Source: Sinonovacula constricta (lineage: Eukaryota; Mollusca; Bivalvia; Cardiida; Solecurtidae). Taken from it: 64,000 nucleotides of DNA. The stretch is taken from assembly GCA_007844125.1 (NCBI GenBank), contig CM017569.1, forward strand, positions 11,169,686-11,233,685. Direction: 5' to 3'. Under the pieces are notes generated by a model, which was given only the letters and a program-made list of their open reading frames with translations, ran no database searches and was not told the origin of the DNA. Shown one piece after another: positions 51,769 through 63,800 of the stretch. The translations under genes and the position numbers were made by a program. Position 1 is the stretch's first letter. Each line of letters starts with the position of its first letter.

Positions 51769-52332
51769 GAAACGATTCAGCTGCTTTTAAGGGGAATCCT
51801 TCAAGCGCTTTCACGCAGTCTTGCGTTGACACATATCTTTACTCCTCTTCCTCTAAAACTACCTGTGTTATTTAAAAACACATGCTTGAGTAAATTTGGA
51901 GTATTTCATTCATCTGTTTCTCACGAAGATCGGACAGTCAACAGATAATGGTAGGGTTTTCCTCAAACTTCTGCGCAATGGATTGGCTGCGCATAAATCA
52001 AGTACTACATCCGGGCTTTCTTCGCAGAAAATGCAATTCTATCCGAAGTAGTTACTTTAAGCCGTTTGAAGTATTATAACTCTTTATTTTATTTAACATT
52101 AACTTTTTTATTTTATTTAATCGACTAAATTGTTGAATATAAGCAACAGTAATTTTAATTTATGCGCTAGCGCTAGCAGAGCTAGAGTTAACTCACTGTG
52201 GCAGAGATCTACTCAAGGCACAAACGATAGAAAGGGAGAGCAATGTGAAAAAATAGTATGGTTTCCTAGTTGTTGTGTATGACATGCCAATATATGGCAA
52301 CAGCATATTAAATAATAGTTTTTTTCTTCTTT

Positions 52333-52411
52333 ATTATATTATATTATTGTAAATTATATTATTATATTATATTTATTATATTATATTACATCATATTATA
52401 TTATATTATAA
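52333..52411. repeat. interrupted (TATTA)n microsatellite, unit B
   Basis: Counterpart of 35714-35790, broken by TTGTAAATTA and CATCA interruptions. Confidence 0.9.
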
Positions 52412-52974
52412 GAGAGACATGTGAAGAAAATATTTGAAACTTAAATGGAGAAATCGTGCAGAAATAACCATTTTAATGTGTTAACGTGGACTTTTTAAAA
52501 CACAGCTTACTCGTGCCCTACCAGTACCACTTGTCGTTTCGCCTATTTTAAATCCCTAAAATGATGAAAAATATTTGATGATCCAGATTCAGAAACTCCC
52601 TTTATTCAACATCTACACTATTTGAAGTTTTGCATAATTCTGTAGTTTTGTATATTCTACAATTTGACTTTAAATGACAACTTAAACGCTGGGCTGATTG
52701 AAAACGTTTTAGTTGACACTTACATTCGAGGAAATATTTTGCATAATCTGTATTATTAAAATACCTGGCTTTTATACAAAATGTTCACCACATAAGTCGT
52801 ATTTGGAGGCCATCTTGAATGTTGTCTTGAATTACGCGGTTCGCACCATGCGTAACTAGTTTTACCCGGACAGTTCTATATACTAGTGACATCATGGACA
52901 TTTGTTATTGTTGTCTTCTAAATACATTGTAGCAACCATTATTTTATCTCTTTGACAACCATCGAATTTTGTAG

Positions 52975-53138
52975 AGAGACACCCTAGGCAAATGTCTGGG
53001 TAGAACCGCTGGGGCATCGCAGGTCAGCTGGAAGACCTTTCTATATTTCGTCTTTCGCCACAAACAGGACTCGAACCCAGGTGGTGCAGTCAGAGAAGAG
53101 ACAAGTCGGAGACTCTACCACAACGCCACGGGGGACTC
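52975..53138 (-). mobile_element. tRNA-derived SINE (family 2), unit B
   Basis: Duplicate of the SINE at 36358-36526. The B-box on the minus strand is GGGTTCGAGTCC, with the same GGTCTTCCAGCTGACC central domain. Confidence 0.75.
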
Positions 53139-53295
53139 TGAACATATTGGTATACCAATTTACTAAACCAATCTACCCACCCAAAACTCTTATTGTCACC
53201 ATACCAACCACTTTGTTTTATTATGAAGTACTTTAACAAACATTGAAAGTTAAAGGTGCTGAAGAGATCTTTAAAAAAACTGTTTTTGTTTTCAG

Positions 53296-53739
53296 GTTCT
53301 GAGGCAAAAGTATCGAGAGGCAATATCTTCCTACCTAGTTGTTATAATCAACCTGAGCAATATGGTGACCAAGAAAATACAAGACCTTATTTTAGACTCC
53401 GACACCCCGCTGCAAAATGAACTTTTGAAGCTTGTAGAAAACACTAAAAGAATGCTGTGCTCAACTTCTGAGCTAAAGGTAAACTTGTCAAAACCATGCA
53501 TTGATATTAATATCAATAATAGACTCAATTTAATGGATGTGCAGGATATATTGCAACGATTTGAAACATTTCTGAAAGATGCTGATAGAAAATTCGCGAA
53601 GGCAGAACGTAATTCTAAAAGGGCAACAAAGCGGAAGGGAATTAGAAGACGGCAATCAGGGAGAAAACGAACAAAGAGTAAGAAAAACAGAAAGAATAGG
53701 AAAGAAAAAATGGACAAAAATCTAAATACGACATGGTAA
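53296..53739 (+). pseudogene. exon 4B: duplicate last exon of the secreted-protein gene, 5' part missing in unit B
   Basis: It keeps the TTTTGTTTTCAG acceptor, phase 0, the full frame (147 codons against 149) and the same basic tail ending NLNTTW. Promoter, exons 1-3 and the first part of the intron are absent from unit B: the GAT tract at 51.1 kb runs straight into intron sequence. By eye about 16 differences from exon 4A change the protein and about 6 are silent, plus one in-frame 6-bp deletion in the Ile-Asn run. That pattern fits neutral or diversifying change rather than strong constraint. Options: a dead duplicate; an alternative last exon reached by splicing from exon 3 (32436) across about 21 kb; or the allele of a haplotype lacking the 5' exons. 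Confidence 0.6.
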
Positions 53740-55915
53740 TAGCTGTAGATATTTAGGAAATTTTGCCGGTTAACAATGCAGTACCAAAACAGGTTATCCA
53801 ATCTATTTTTTTCGACAATCGCATCGATTGTTATACTTGTTGTCGCATCATGACATGATTCTTTTTATAGCTTGAGTTTGTCACGTTTCATCTTTTTTGC
53901 CTCATCGCATGAATGTTACAATGAATAATTGTTATTTTATTGGTAATGTTTATATTTTCGATTTAATTTAAGTTGTTTTTTTTTAAATAATGAATAAAGG
54001 AATGTTCATGTTAAATGCTTTTATATTCATTTCACACCCCTAGAACAATACCAATACGCAAAGATTTACTGCTTATAAATGTTAAGTATGCTAACAAAAA
54101 TGTTACATTTCAAGTACCTTTTAGAAATTATTTTAACCAGAAAACGAAACATATTTACACCCAGAATAATGGGAGTAAACGCTGTATTAAAAAAACTGTC
54201 ACGCTGTGTTAGATCTGTACTGGTGTCGTCTTTTATCAGACAATAAAAGATAGATAAAATAATAAGGAGCATTAACCTCCATCAAGGTCAATTGGAAATT
54301 GAAAAATAAAGTCAAAATTCTAATAAAGTATAATCTATTGCGAAAGTTTTAATCATTGCTGAGACAAATTTGATTCATAAGAAACGATTCGTTAAACGAC
54401 TTTGTACTTGAATAAAATAAGATCCAACTGTTATCTATGTAAAACTCCTCAGTTTTGTAATTTGACTCGGCTATAGCCCCTACATCATTTGCAGACATAG
54501 TGGATATGCTAAGGACTTATAAATGTAAATGAGACACAAATAATAGATAAAATAAAGGCTAATTGTAGTACTTAAACAAAATGCAATGACTAGTTGCCAA
54601 TATCTACACATACTTCAGGAGCGTAGCTATGAATGATATGATGTGTACACATGGCCGCTGGGGTCCACGGGCATGCTGTCTTTAAACTTTTATGTTTCTA
54701 GATCGTACGTGGTGGCTTCTGGGAAGCATTCGGTGTCAAGATATAACCAGATTTAAATTAAAATACTATATTACAGATATCTAAATATTACAACAAGAAT
54801 TGTATTTAATCATGACATACTTCTTTATTTCCAATTAACAAGCTACTCATACACACACAAATATATTCGGGTTGTGATCATTTATCTAAAACTTTGTCCA
54901 GCTATTTATTTAAAGAAGAAATGAATCACTTGGTTTTATACGGAAAGATTTTTATCACCTTTTCTCCAAGCAAAATGTCATGATATGGGAGAAGACAAAG
55001 ATTGCATTTAAGCATTTTGAGAAATTGCATCAAACAAATAGTTCAAATGGAATAAATCAAATTGATATAAATCTGTAGAAAAATAATCAAGAATAATTTA
55101 GTTATGAAAGTTTCTTTTGGATCTATGTCAGGAAGCCCTATGACCAAACAAATACCAGTGCCCATGACGTAACGACGTCATTCTAACAACAGAGATAACT
55201 GTTTTGTCAATATAATCCAGTAACTATTTTTTAGCTAATCAAACACGAAAAGTCAAAAGGTAAAAGATGCAAAAAGTTGCAGTTCTGAACATATCTCTCC
55301 ACCAGATACTACCAAGTTGTAATCGTGCCTACGGCGCATGTATCTGCATGAGGCATCTTATATGAAATTTGATTTAAAACTTGTCACATACTAAATAGAA
55401 GGAGATACAGAAAAGTTACAAAATGAATTTTGCATTGTACATATACTCTCGTGGTGCTAAAATGGGTTCTATTTGATCTAAAAAATACAATTTACCCCTA
55501 CTATTCAGAGATTTTAATTGCAGATAGAAATCTTTTTTTTTTCGCCTTTAAGTTTTTTTTTTATGTTTTGGGACAATGTGTATGCATCGACGTATACGGC
55601 AGCATCAGCTCTAATCATTTCGTAGAATTCGAGGTGTAACGAATACTTTTCCAAATATGACACATCGTGTAAATGGAAAATGCAACTATTAATTTTATTA
55701 AAGGGAAAATGAAAAAAATGTAAAGGTAGTGTATTGCATTAACTGACGATTTAACATTGGGCTCATTTTCCACACTATACAATGTTAGTATACCCTCAAT
55801 TTATATGTACCTTTGAAGTTGTGCTTCACACGAGGGTTCAGCTGTCATCTGGTGCCGATTTATGACTGGGATGTAGATCAACAACCTTCGTAATAATAGT
55901 TCAACCTGTTCAACG
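53740..55915. other. unit B non-coding sequence
   Basis: Matches unit A 37124-38948 and then jumps at about 55598 to the equivalent of 43183, so the 38-bp satellite and its flanks are absent. It contains AATAAA at 53993-53998. No gene is recognised. Confidence 0.55.
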
Positions 55916-56634
55916 TGTTACGACCGGTGTCGCTATTTAAGATTTATTTTAAAATTGGCACGATTACTAAACGACGAATTGGTGTAACAGAAAGAACAAA
56001 CCGGCAACAAACTAATACAATAAAGTTTTATTTTAATAAACAATTGAATCTTTGGCGAAACAAAATAAAAAACAAATATATCAGACAAAATTTGATAATA
56101 CAAAATAAATGTAAGCTTACAGATTTTCCCTTTAGGAGGTGTCCCTTTAATAGTCCTATTCATAATCCAACGTTGAATAATCCTGAAGAGTTTGCGGTAG
56201 AACGTCGTCGTAGATACGCACGGTTGATATAATCCAAAGGTAGAACAAAACACGAATGTAATTAATATAATTCCAAATCCAACACTTTAATATTTACATC
56301 ATCTTCGAATATAATAAGTCTACGTAAGTTTCAACAAAGAAAGGTTTAATATAGAAGCTGTAAGTATTTCCAAACCATATGTCCAACCTTTATGTTCATA
56401 CTATATGTCCAAACTTCCCTTAAATCAGCTAACACACCCTTATATAGACCCAAAGAATTTCTAGAACGCAGAAGTCTCCAGAACATCCCTGAAACCCGGT
56501 TAAAAATAAACAAATGAATTTTCTAGCCTGATCCTTTTCATTCTATATTTTACGCGAATGCTGCGTAACGCTACTTGTTACCCCTTAACTTGACTAGCGT
56601 AACCTTAAAAGCTAATGTACTACTGTGCATAACA
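55916..56634 (-). mobile_element. solo LTR (copy 1 duplicate), unit B
   Basis: Near-identical (about 1% different by eye) to the LTR at 43496-44213, with the same AACG flanks and minus-strand TATA box (56438-56447). The insertion therefore predates the duplication or haplotype split. Confidence 0.8.
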
Positions 56635-58480
56635 AACGTTTTTATTGTTGATAAAAAGCCTAAATAAAATGTCATTTGAAAGAAGTCTTATTTAGCCTTC
56701 ATTTCATAATGTACACTGACACATCTGGCGGATAAGTGTTGCTTTTGTGTTGTTTCATAGTGCCTTCAAATGGTCTATTAACAGCGAATATCTAACATCT
56801 TCACATAAGAAATCTGTTAAATTGAAAGTGGCACAATGCTGTTTCACCAATGTCTCTTCCTTCTGTATAATTGGCTTTAAAATAAAATATTATAGATTAG
56901 AATCATTCATAGTCGTACAATATTTTTAAATGCTTAAAGTTGCAGTGTCACTTTAAGTTAGTTGATAGTTGCAGACTTAATGAAAAAGGCCGTTATATTT
57001 TATGAATTAGAGTATACCCTACATGAACGCTACAATGTGAAGTGATGTTTATCTCCCTACCTGATCCCTACCTGTCTGATCCTGCTATCGTTAAGCGCAT
57101 TATTTGATATAGCATACGTGGTGAGCTGAAAGTGGATAATAAACATACGTTATTTCCACGCGAAACTAGGCATACAAACGAATCAAAGGTACAAAGAAGC
57201 AAACACAAATGCAAGGACGACATGTCAGATATCGCCATAGCCAAACGTGACAAGATTTTAAGTCTTAATTGTGTCAAAATAACAAAAAAAAATCACAATT
57301 GTTATTATATAGAGAGCCTGATGCATACATGTATTTTAAACAACCAATTTAATGTAGTATTTTCTTTTTTCTTTCCAGCTTTTTACATGAAAATTGTAAA
57401 CTAAAAAAATGAATACTATAAATAATATGATCTCTTTTCCCATATAATGGTACATGAAATTTGTAGTGAACATTTTAATTGTCAAACATGTTATTCTATA
57501 CATATACTCTGAACTTGAAGTATGACGTTGTATCACAATTCTTTTGATAAAGCTAACGAAATGCGATGTTTAAAGCGTATCGTTACAACCTGGCAAAGCA
57601 TTTTACGTTATTATAAATATAACAGATTAAAGAAAACATACTTTTTTAACATGCTCTTGATCAGATATATAGGTATCTAAAGTGAATACCTATATATTTT
57701 ATACAACTAAAAGCGTCATGCTGTTTTTAAACAGTTATTACAATATCCCCCCCCCCCTCCACAAACGGCGCGTTTTTAGACTGAGTGCTTATTACATTTT
57801 TATCCATTTCTTTGAAATTAAATCTACAACAAATAATCATTGTTAATTTTAGAATATTGTGTTGTATATAAAATACTCTGTTTTGTGTCTCAATCAATAA
57901 AACATGTACATACACTTTTTTGGTAAGGCTGATTCAATGAACAATTACGTTGAATTCGACGCCAACGGAAACACAGTGACTTGTAAAATATAAAAGGCTT
58001 AAAAAAGTAAATCAGGTGATGTGACTTACAGACTAATGATGTACGTAACTACATATATACCATATACGTACATACATATTAGGAAAAAGGATGTCGGACA
58101 TGTATCGGAGAATAACTAAAAAAAGAGGTAAATGTACAAGAATATCACGCGCTTGATAGGCATAGACATTTATATTGTTGCTGATATCACACTTATAAAC
58201 TAGTTTAATTGTAAAGTTCATAATAAGTCCAACTTTAGCTCCGTTGAATCATGAAGTAGGATAACTTCATGATCACAAACAAAGGATCATGATCAATTAA
58301 CTGGTGGCTTATGCTAGACGGTCTGGTGTTATATTGAGACTAGCACCTACTAGTCTGCTATCGGTCTACTCCGTACAAACAACCAAGCTATAGCAAACAG
58401 TGTAGATCCAGGTCAGCTAGTTCCTGCTGGGAGCTTTCTAATAAGTACTGCTAAGTTGTTTGTTGTTGTTGGGGGAGGGA
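56635..58480. other. unit B non-coding sequence with transposon empty site
   Basis: Matches unit A 44214-46790 minus the 744-bp element. It contains the footprint at 57326, a poly-C run (about 57747-57759) and the conserved dyad at 58248-58273. No gene is recognised. Confidence 0.5.
57326..57333. other. DNA-transposon excision footprint (TA-CATG-TA)
   Basis: Where unit A has TA, the 744-bp CA...TG element, then TA, unit B has TACATGTA. The extra CATG equals the first two and last two bases of the element between both TA copies, as expected from cut-and-paste excision by a Tc1/mariner-type transposase and end joining. Confidence 0.75.
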
Positions 58481-58503
58481 GGGAGGGAGAGTCTCTCTCT
58501 CCC
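58481..58503. repeat. truncated GA tract with inverted CT segment at deletion junction
   Basis: GGGAGAG is followed after 5 bases by CTCTCCC. The purine tract folds back on itself exactly where 1.65 kb of unit A is missing. Confidence 0.7.
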
Positions 58504-58927
58504 TGAACTGAAAAAAATATAATCGTACTTATCGTTAGTATGGTTTATTTTTTCATTTTAAAGTAAAACAATATTTGCATTAACATGTATAATTTTCTTT
58601 TATTTCATTACAGGTACTTGGCGCTCATGCGACAGTAAATAAATACATACTTATTATAATCCGGCGTAAGAACTATCCTCCTTTTAATGTAGATAATAGG
58701 GTGTACAATATTATATACCTTTTTTGTAACGTTCTTCGTATGTTTTGTGTAACATGACTGATTTTCCTAATACATTGTAACTGTATATTTGCATTGTTGT
58801 GTTAATGTCTCTTATAAGCTTTCATTTCAACGTATCCGATGCCATTCCCTGTCTTTAGACACCGCCATTTTGGTCACCATTAAGGCCTAATTGAGAAATA
58901 AGAATCAACATATTGTTATCAGTGAAT

Positions 58928-59066
58928 GCGAAGGTGTGGCGCCTCACTTGATCTCCTGCTTGGGTCATTTATGATAAATCATCGAATATCGGTCGAGGAG
59001 AAAGGCTGCGTTGTGCTGGTGGTTCCACCCAGACATTTATCTGGTGTCCCACTTCACCAGAACAGA
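58928..59066 (+). mobile_element. degenerate tRNA-derived SINE, unit B
   Basis: Duplicate of the SINE relic at 48877-49015, with the same GGCTGCGTTGTGCTGGTGG central domain. Confidence 0.6.
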
Positions 59067-59430
59067 ACATATATTTATTCAGTTTGTTACATTTTTCATC
59101 ATATTAAACAAATTCAACATGCAAAGTAAATTAGTCACAGCAGTGTAGAAAAGAACGTGATTTTATCTGAAAGGTTTTTTCCCATTAACATTGATTTTTT
59201 AACAAATAGAGAGACATCAATTAAGGTTTGCTTGTTATTGGAACTAAACAGACTGGTCATTTTATATACTGATGTTTTTAGACAAAAATATGCAAATATA
59301 CTGCCATCTTATTAGTTCAAACGCAGGGCGTACACAAATAAATGAAATTCATTTTCGATATAATGTTGTTCTATCTTTTGTTGCTGTTCTATTTCTAGAA
59401 AAGCAACATGTTTATATTCTTAATGTATAG

Positions 59431-59679
59431 CCTGAGATTCTCATTTTGGATATATACAACCCCAGATCAGAAGGTGACGTATCAAGATACGATTCGTATT
59501 GTACATTATACTTAAGATATGTATGCAGATCCAATGCATTTGACTGTTTTAATGAGCCGTGTCATTCATCTGTAAAAACATCTATAACACGTTGTTTGGA
59601 AACTTTGGGAACATTCTTGCATTCACACTATCTTGATTATGTTGATTACGAAAAGATAAGAACACCTGTTTCTGTCTAG
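59431..59679 (+). other. possible cysteine-containing exon or chance open frame
   Basis: From an AG at 59429-59430 (possible acceptor TTAATGTATAG) a frame of 82 codons runs to TAG. It includes DSYCTLYLRYVCRSNAFDCF and five cysteines in all. It has no ATG and no recognised domain. The unit A copy has a TGA at about 49442 in the same frame but is otherwise almost unchanged. It could be a last exon of an unseen gene or simply an open stretch. Confidence 0.2.
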
Positions 59680-60760
59680 CAAGGTTGTAATCTTATTAAT
59701 CTATTTTTGCAACCACGAACACAATCATCTAGACTTTGTTTATATAGACATAAAGTAATACGATTCTTAGAATACGTAAATTTATATCAATATTTAATAT
59801 TCTTTACCTAGCGTCATATATATCAAATATATAAAGGATATCTTCCGAGTTCTCCATATATCCCAACATTGCTAATTGATATCCTAACTTTTAAAAATAT
59901 GTTTACATTTTTAATGAAACCGTCATAGATCATAGTGATGCGGGAATCCCGACAGCTCACAAGAATTGCTTATTCTTTAGCCAACGAAGAAATAAAAAAG
60001 TTGACATGAGGTTCGGTGTTGCAAAGTTATTTCTTTACATTAAAGCAATAAAATATATAAAGCTTTAACACCTTTTCCCGCCAAATGATTTACATTGCCA
60101 CGGAATGAACCCGTGTAAGTTACAATACTGCGAAGGTGGTTAAAATAATTTAAAACCTCTAAATCATGACCATTATACGCCCACTTCTCACAGCACTGAA
60201 TGCATATATCCTCTTTTTCTTAATACCATATGCTTTGTCTTCGAGATGTTAACTTCCAAACTCCAAGATTGATAGTAATCGGATAATAAATCTAGCTTGG
60301 TCTGTAAGACACTGGGAGACTCCCCTCAATACAACCATATCATTAGTAAAGCGTAGCACATGCAAAACAATATCTCTGATAGTAATACTTGAATAGTCGA
60401 ATTATATCTTAATTAACCTTAACATCTTGTCTTTTAATGTAACCTTATGTAACTTTAACCATATGACATTTCTTTATATTCCGTCAAAACACTTACTAAG
60501 GTCAATCATTCCTACATATTATGTATTTGTTATTAAACGCATAACGCATTGGAATATATGCAACTGAAGTTGAACAATACACATTTTTCAGATTTGTATT
60601 CCATTTTATAGATATATCGCAATAACCATTTTCTTCAGGTAATCCGATATTACAAGATAGCTCAAACAGCACTGGACATTGGTCACTCCATTTATTGCTT
60701 GCACCTGGGTCGGATTTCAAGCATTGCAGGATGCATATGAATCAAGATCCCGCAGTAAAT

Positions 60761-60812
60761 ACATACACACACGCACGCACGCAAGCACGCCCCCCCCCCC
60801 CCCACACACACA
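60761..60812. repeat. (CA/CG)n with poly-C microsatellite
   Basis: ACACACGCACGCACGCAAGC, a run of about 14 C, then CACACACA. It lies just beyond the end of unit B. Confidence 0.9.
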
Positions 60813-63800
60813 ACTCCAGTAGAGGTCTGTCGTTTCTAATTGAGCTTCTGGACGGAAAATTCACACAGATATCCAGTTTGACCTTTGGATTATGTCTGTC
60901 AGGTTAAATAGTGAAAATCATTTTTATGGCATTGATTTTTTAACAGACAATCCGATGTATGCCCAATGCCATATATAGACAATGCACATACGTATGCATT
61001 CTGAGGTGTGCATTTGAATCGTGTGCAACCTAATGAGGTAATGTTTTCTTATTCCGCCAACTCAATATTCTATTAACCCAGAAAAAACCACCGTCACATC
61101 AATGGTCTTAGCTTATTGTAACTCATTTGTCACTATCAATAAGAAATCACAAGAGTAATGTTGTGTATGAAAGGAAAATGTGAAGTAGACCTACAACCGA
61201 AGGTTACAAAAATTAGAATGTCAAAGGTATTCAATCGATGAAAAACATGGTATATTTTAGTCTTAACTATGACAGTCCTGAGACTTTCATTTAAAAACAA
61301 CCCCTGCTAGCAATATTATGGTTATGAATGATATATATAAAATGCGATTATGTTTGATACATTGAAAGTTCAAGTCATTGCAATTAATTGCATTACTAGC
61401 ATATGATTTTTAGCAGACATTAACAAAGTTATCTTTCTTTTTTGTTATCTGTTTCAGGAGAGGTAACGCTACAGATAGTATGACAATACAATACAATGAA
61501 ACCACTGCAATTTCTATTACACATATTTTATACTAAACTAATGGCATATATGCGAATCAGTTGCTTTTACTTAAGACATCTTACAAACAACACCGGGCTT
61601 AGACGACTAGTCAGTACACAAACATTTAGAAGTGTATATTGTCCCATACAAGTAGTATAGCGTCCGTCCGTAAACATAAAAAGTGCCCGATGCTTAATTG
61701 TGTTTATCAGAACATTCAGCTGTCTGCATTTTTATCATGCTTAAAAGGAATCTTGACAGTTTATTTGCAAAGGAAGAAATTTACATAAGTTTTAACATTA
61801 CGGATTAAATCAGTGCTAAAAAGAACGATCTTACTGTGGTTCTGTAATAAAGCTGATTTCAAGTTTCTTGTCATCACATACAAAAATACTACGTAACACG
61901 CCGGATGTTTTGAAACACCTGTTAGATGAAGTTAAGATCGTTTCAAAAGATCGTGAAATGTATGAGCAGTTTACAGCTCTTCCGGGTTAAATAATAGTTG
62001 CTTTTAGCGTTACTAAGAAAATGGAGAAACAAATAAGATAACAACGATTGTCAAACCAGTCTGCATAAACAAATGTCTAACACAATTGTCCGCAAAAAGG
62101 AAAAAAGTCCCATAAATCAATTAAGCTTAATTTATATTTACGATTTAAAGTAAACCAATGTAAATACAAATAGATCTAGCTAAAATGTCATGTCAACAAG
62201 CTCTTTACTTGTTTCCAAAGGTAAACATGCATCTGGTTCAAAACGTCCAGTAACTTTGACCTTTGCAATTTAATGCTCAAGTCTTTCAATGGGTTTGATA
62301 GCCAAACAGCACACCAGTATGAGTTTACAACAATGTATTATGAATAACGGTCACAGATGACAAAAATGTATGCCTGGATATGCATTTTTTCTCGGATATT
62401 AGGCATGTAAATCTATATAAAGTTTATGAAATATTACGTTCATTTAAGACATGGAGATTTCGTAATAAACTGATTCTAAATTGACATTCATATATATTTT
62501 AAACTCAAATTGTCAAAAATTATTTTACATATGAGATTTTTTTAACCTAGAGTGCAGGCTAATGACTCTTTGCGACTGCAGCTCACACCGTAACAGTATG
62601 TTGGTGTTAAACAGTGTCTTTAAAAGTTTATTCTGGTTCTCTTATTCCTATCTATTAAAGGGCCATCTATTAAACTATACAAAGACAGCTTATCATCGAT
62701 GAAATAGCATTTAGTAGACAGAATTATAGAATGTCACAAAAAACACTGAAAAAATCCAAATGGGGTATGCAGTACTTAAACATTTAAATACGTTTAAATA
62801 CTTAAACATTAAAATATAAAGTTTTTGTTATACCAGGACAGGATTTGAAGCCTGAATTTGCATAAAGATGTTTACATCTTTTGTTCCAAGATTAATTGGC
62901 ACATAGTAATGGAGAAAAAACATTGTAGGTTCTAAAACAATTTTTAATTCAGTACTACTTGATGCTGTGTGTATATACATTTTTGAGGGCCTTAAACTTT
63001 CGTCTTTCTTAGTAAAATACTTTGTTTGTTGACAATCTCGGCGAAGAGTTTGCTTACTTTGTACAAACAGCTAAGGGCATTGGTGCAAGACAGGTTGAAA
63101 GCAGTTTACAATATAAACCCAGCACTGTCACTCTGTTTTAGATACCTTTACACTGGACTAAGAAAAGAAAGTAAACCAGTGTGCCATCAGGTACCTGGCC
63201 CTCTTAATTGAGTACACAAGCATGTTCTTAAAGAAGATTAGCAGAACAGATTATGGTTTAATTTTAATAACTTTGTAGGTGACCAGTAATAATCAATTCT
63301 ACCAAGATTATTTAAAATTCAGTTAAGAGTTTAAATTTTTTTTTCGTTTTCATTTTAAAATAATATCTTTAGCTTGTGTGTCCTACTAAAGCAGCACACT
63401 GGAATGATAAAGAAAGTGTTTGTGGCATATCATTAACAATCCTGTGTGTAAAGTATCATCAACACTGGAGAAGTCGCTCAATAATAAAAATACAAAATGT
63501 ATTTTATCTGTGGTGAAATAAGTATTTGACAGGCCAGAACAATTTATATAAATTTTGATATTGACATCTAATCATTTAAGCTAACTCTGACTTAATTTCA
63601 TTCATTGATTTATTAGATGTGTTTCTAAAATTCCATATATGACTTCACTTGCCGATACCTGGTTAAAACAAACACAACATGTAAAACAACAGTACTGAGC
63701 ATATACACTTAAAGTGCTGGCGTTCATTACGAGGTAACAATAAAATACCTTTAACATTTAATCTAAGATAAGAATACATATGCCTTGTTTAATTGCACAA

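Larger units (their letters stand above)
50753..60668 (+). repeat. tandem segmental duplication, unit B (9.9 kb)
   Basis: Direct repeat of unit A, starting abruptly with the GAT-tract leader at 50752 and ending at 'TAGCTCAAACAGC' (60668), the same sequence that ends unit A at 50752. It lacks five blocks present in unit A. The 30.72-34.55 kb loss joins the GAT tract directly to GATATAATTTATTGACTGG (51107), where the short homology GATATAA may have mediated the join. Confidence 0.9.

Noticed and set aside
63026..63211. 61-codon frame as a small gene
   Set aside because: No similarity recognised, no promoter or splice support; length is within chance expectation.
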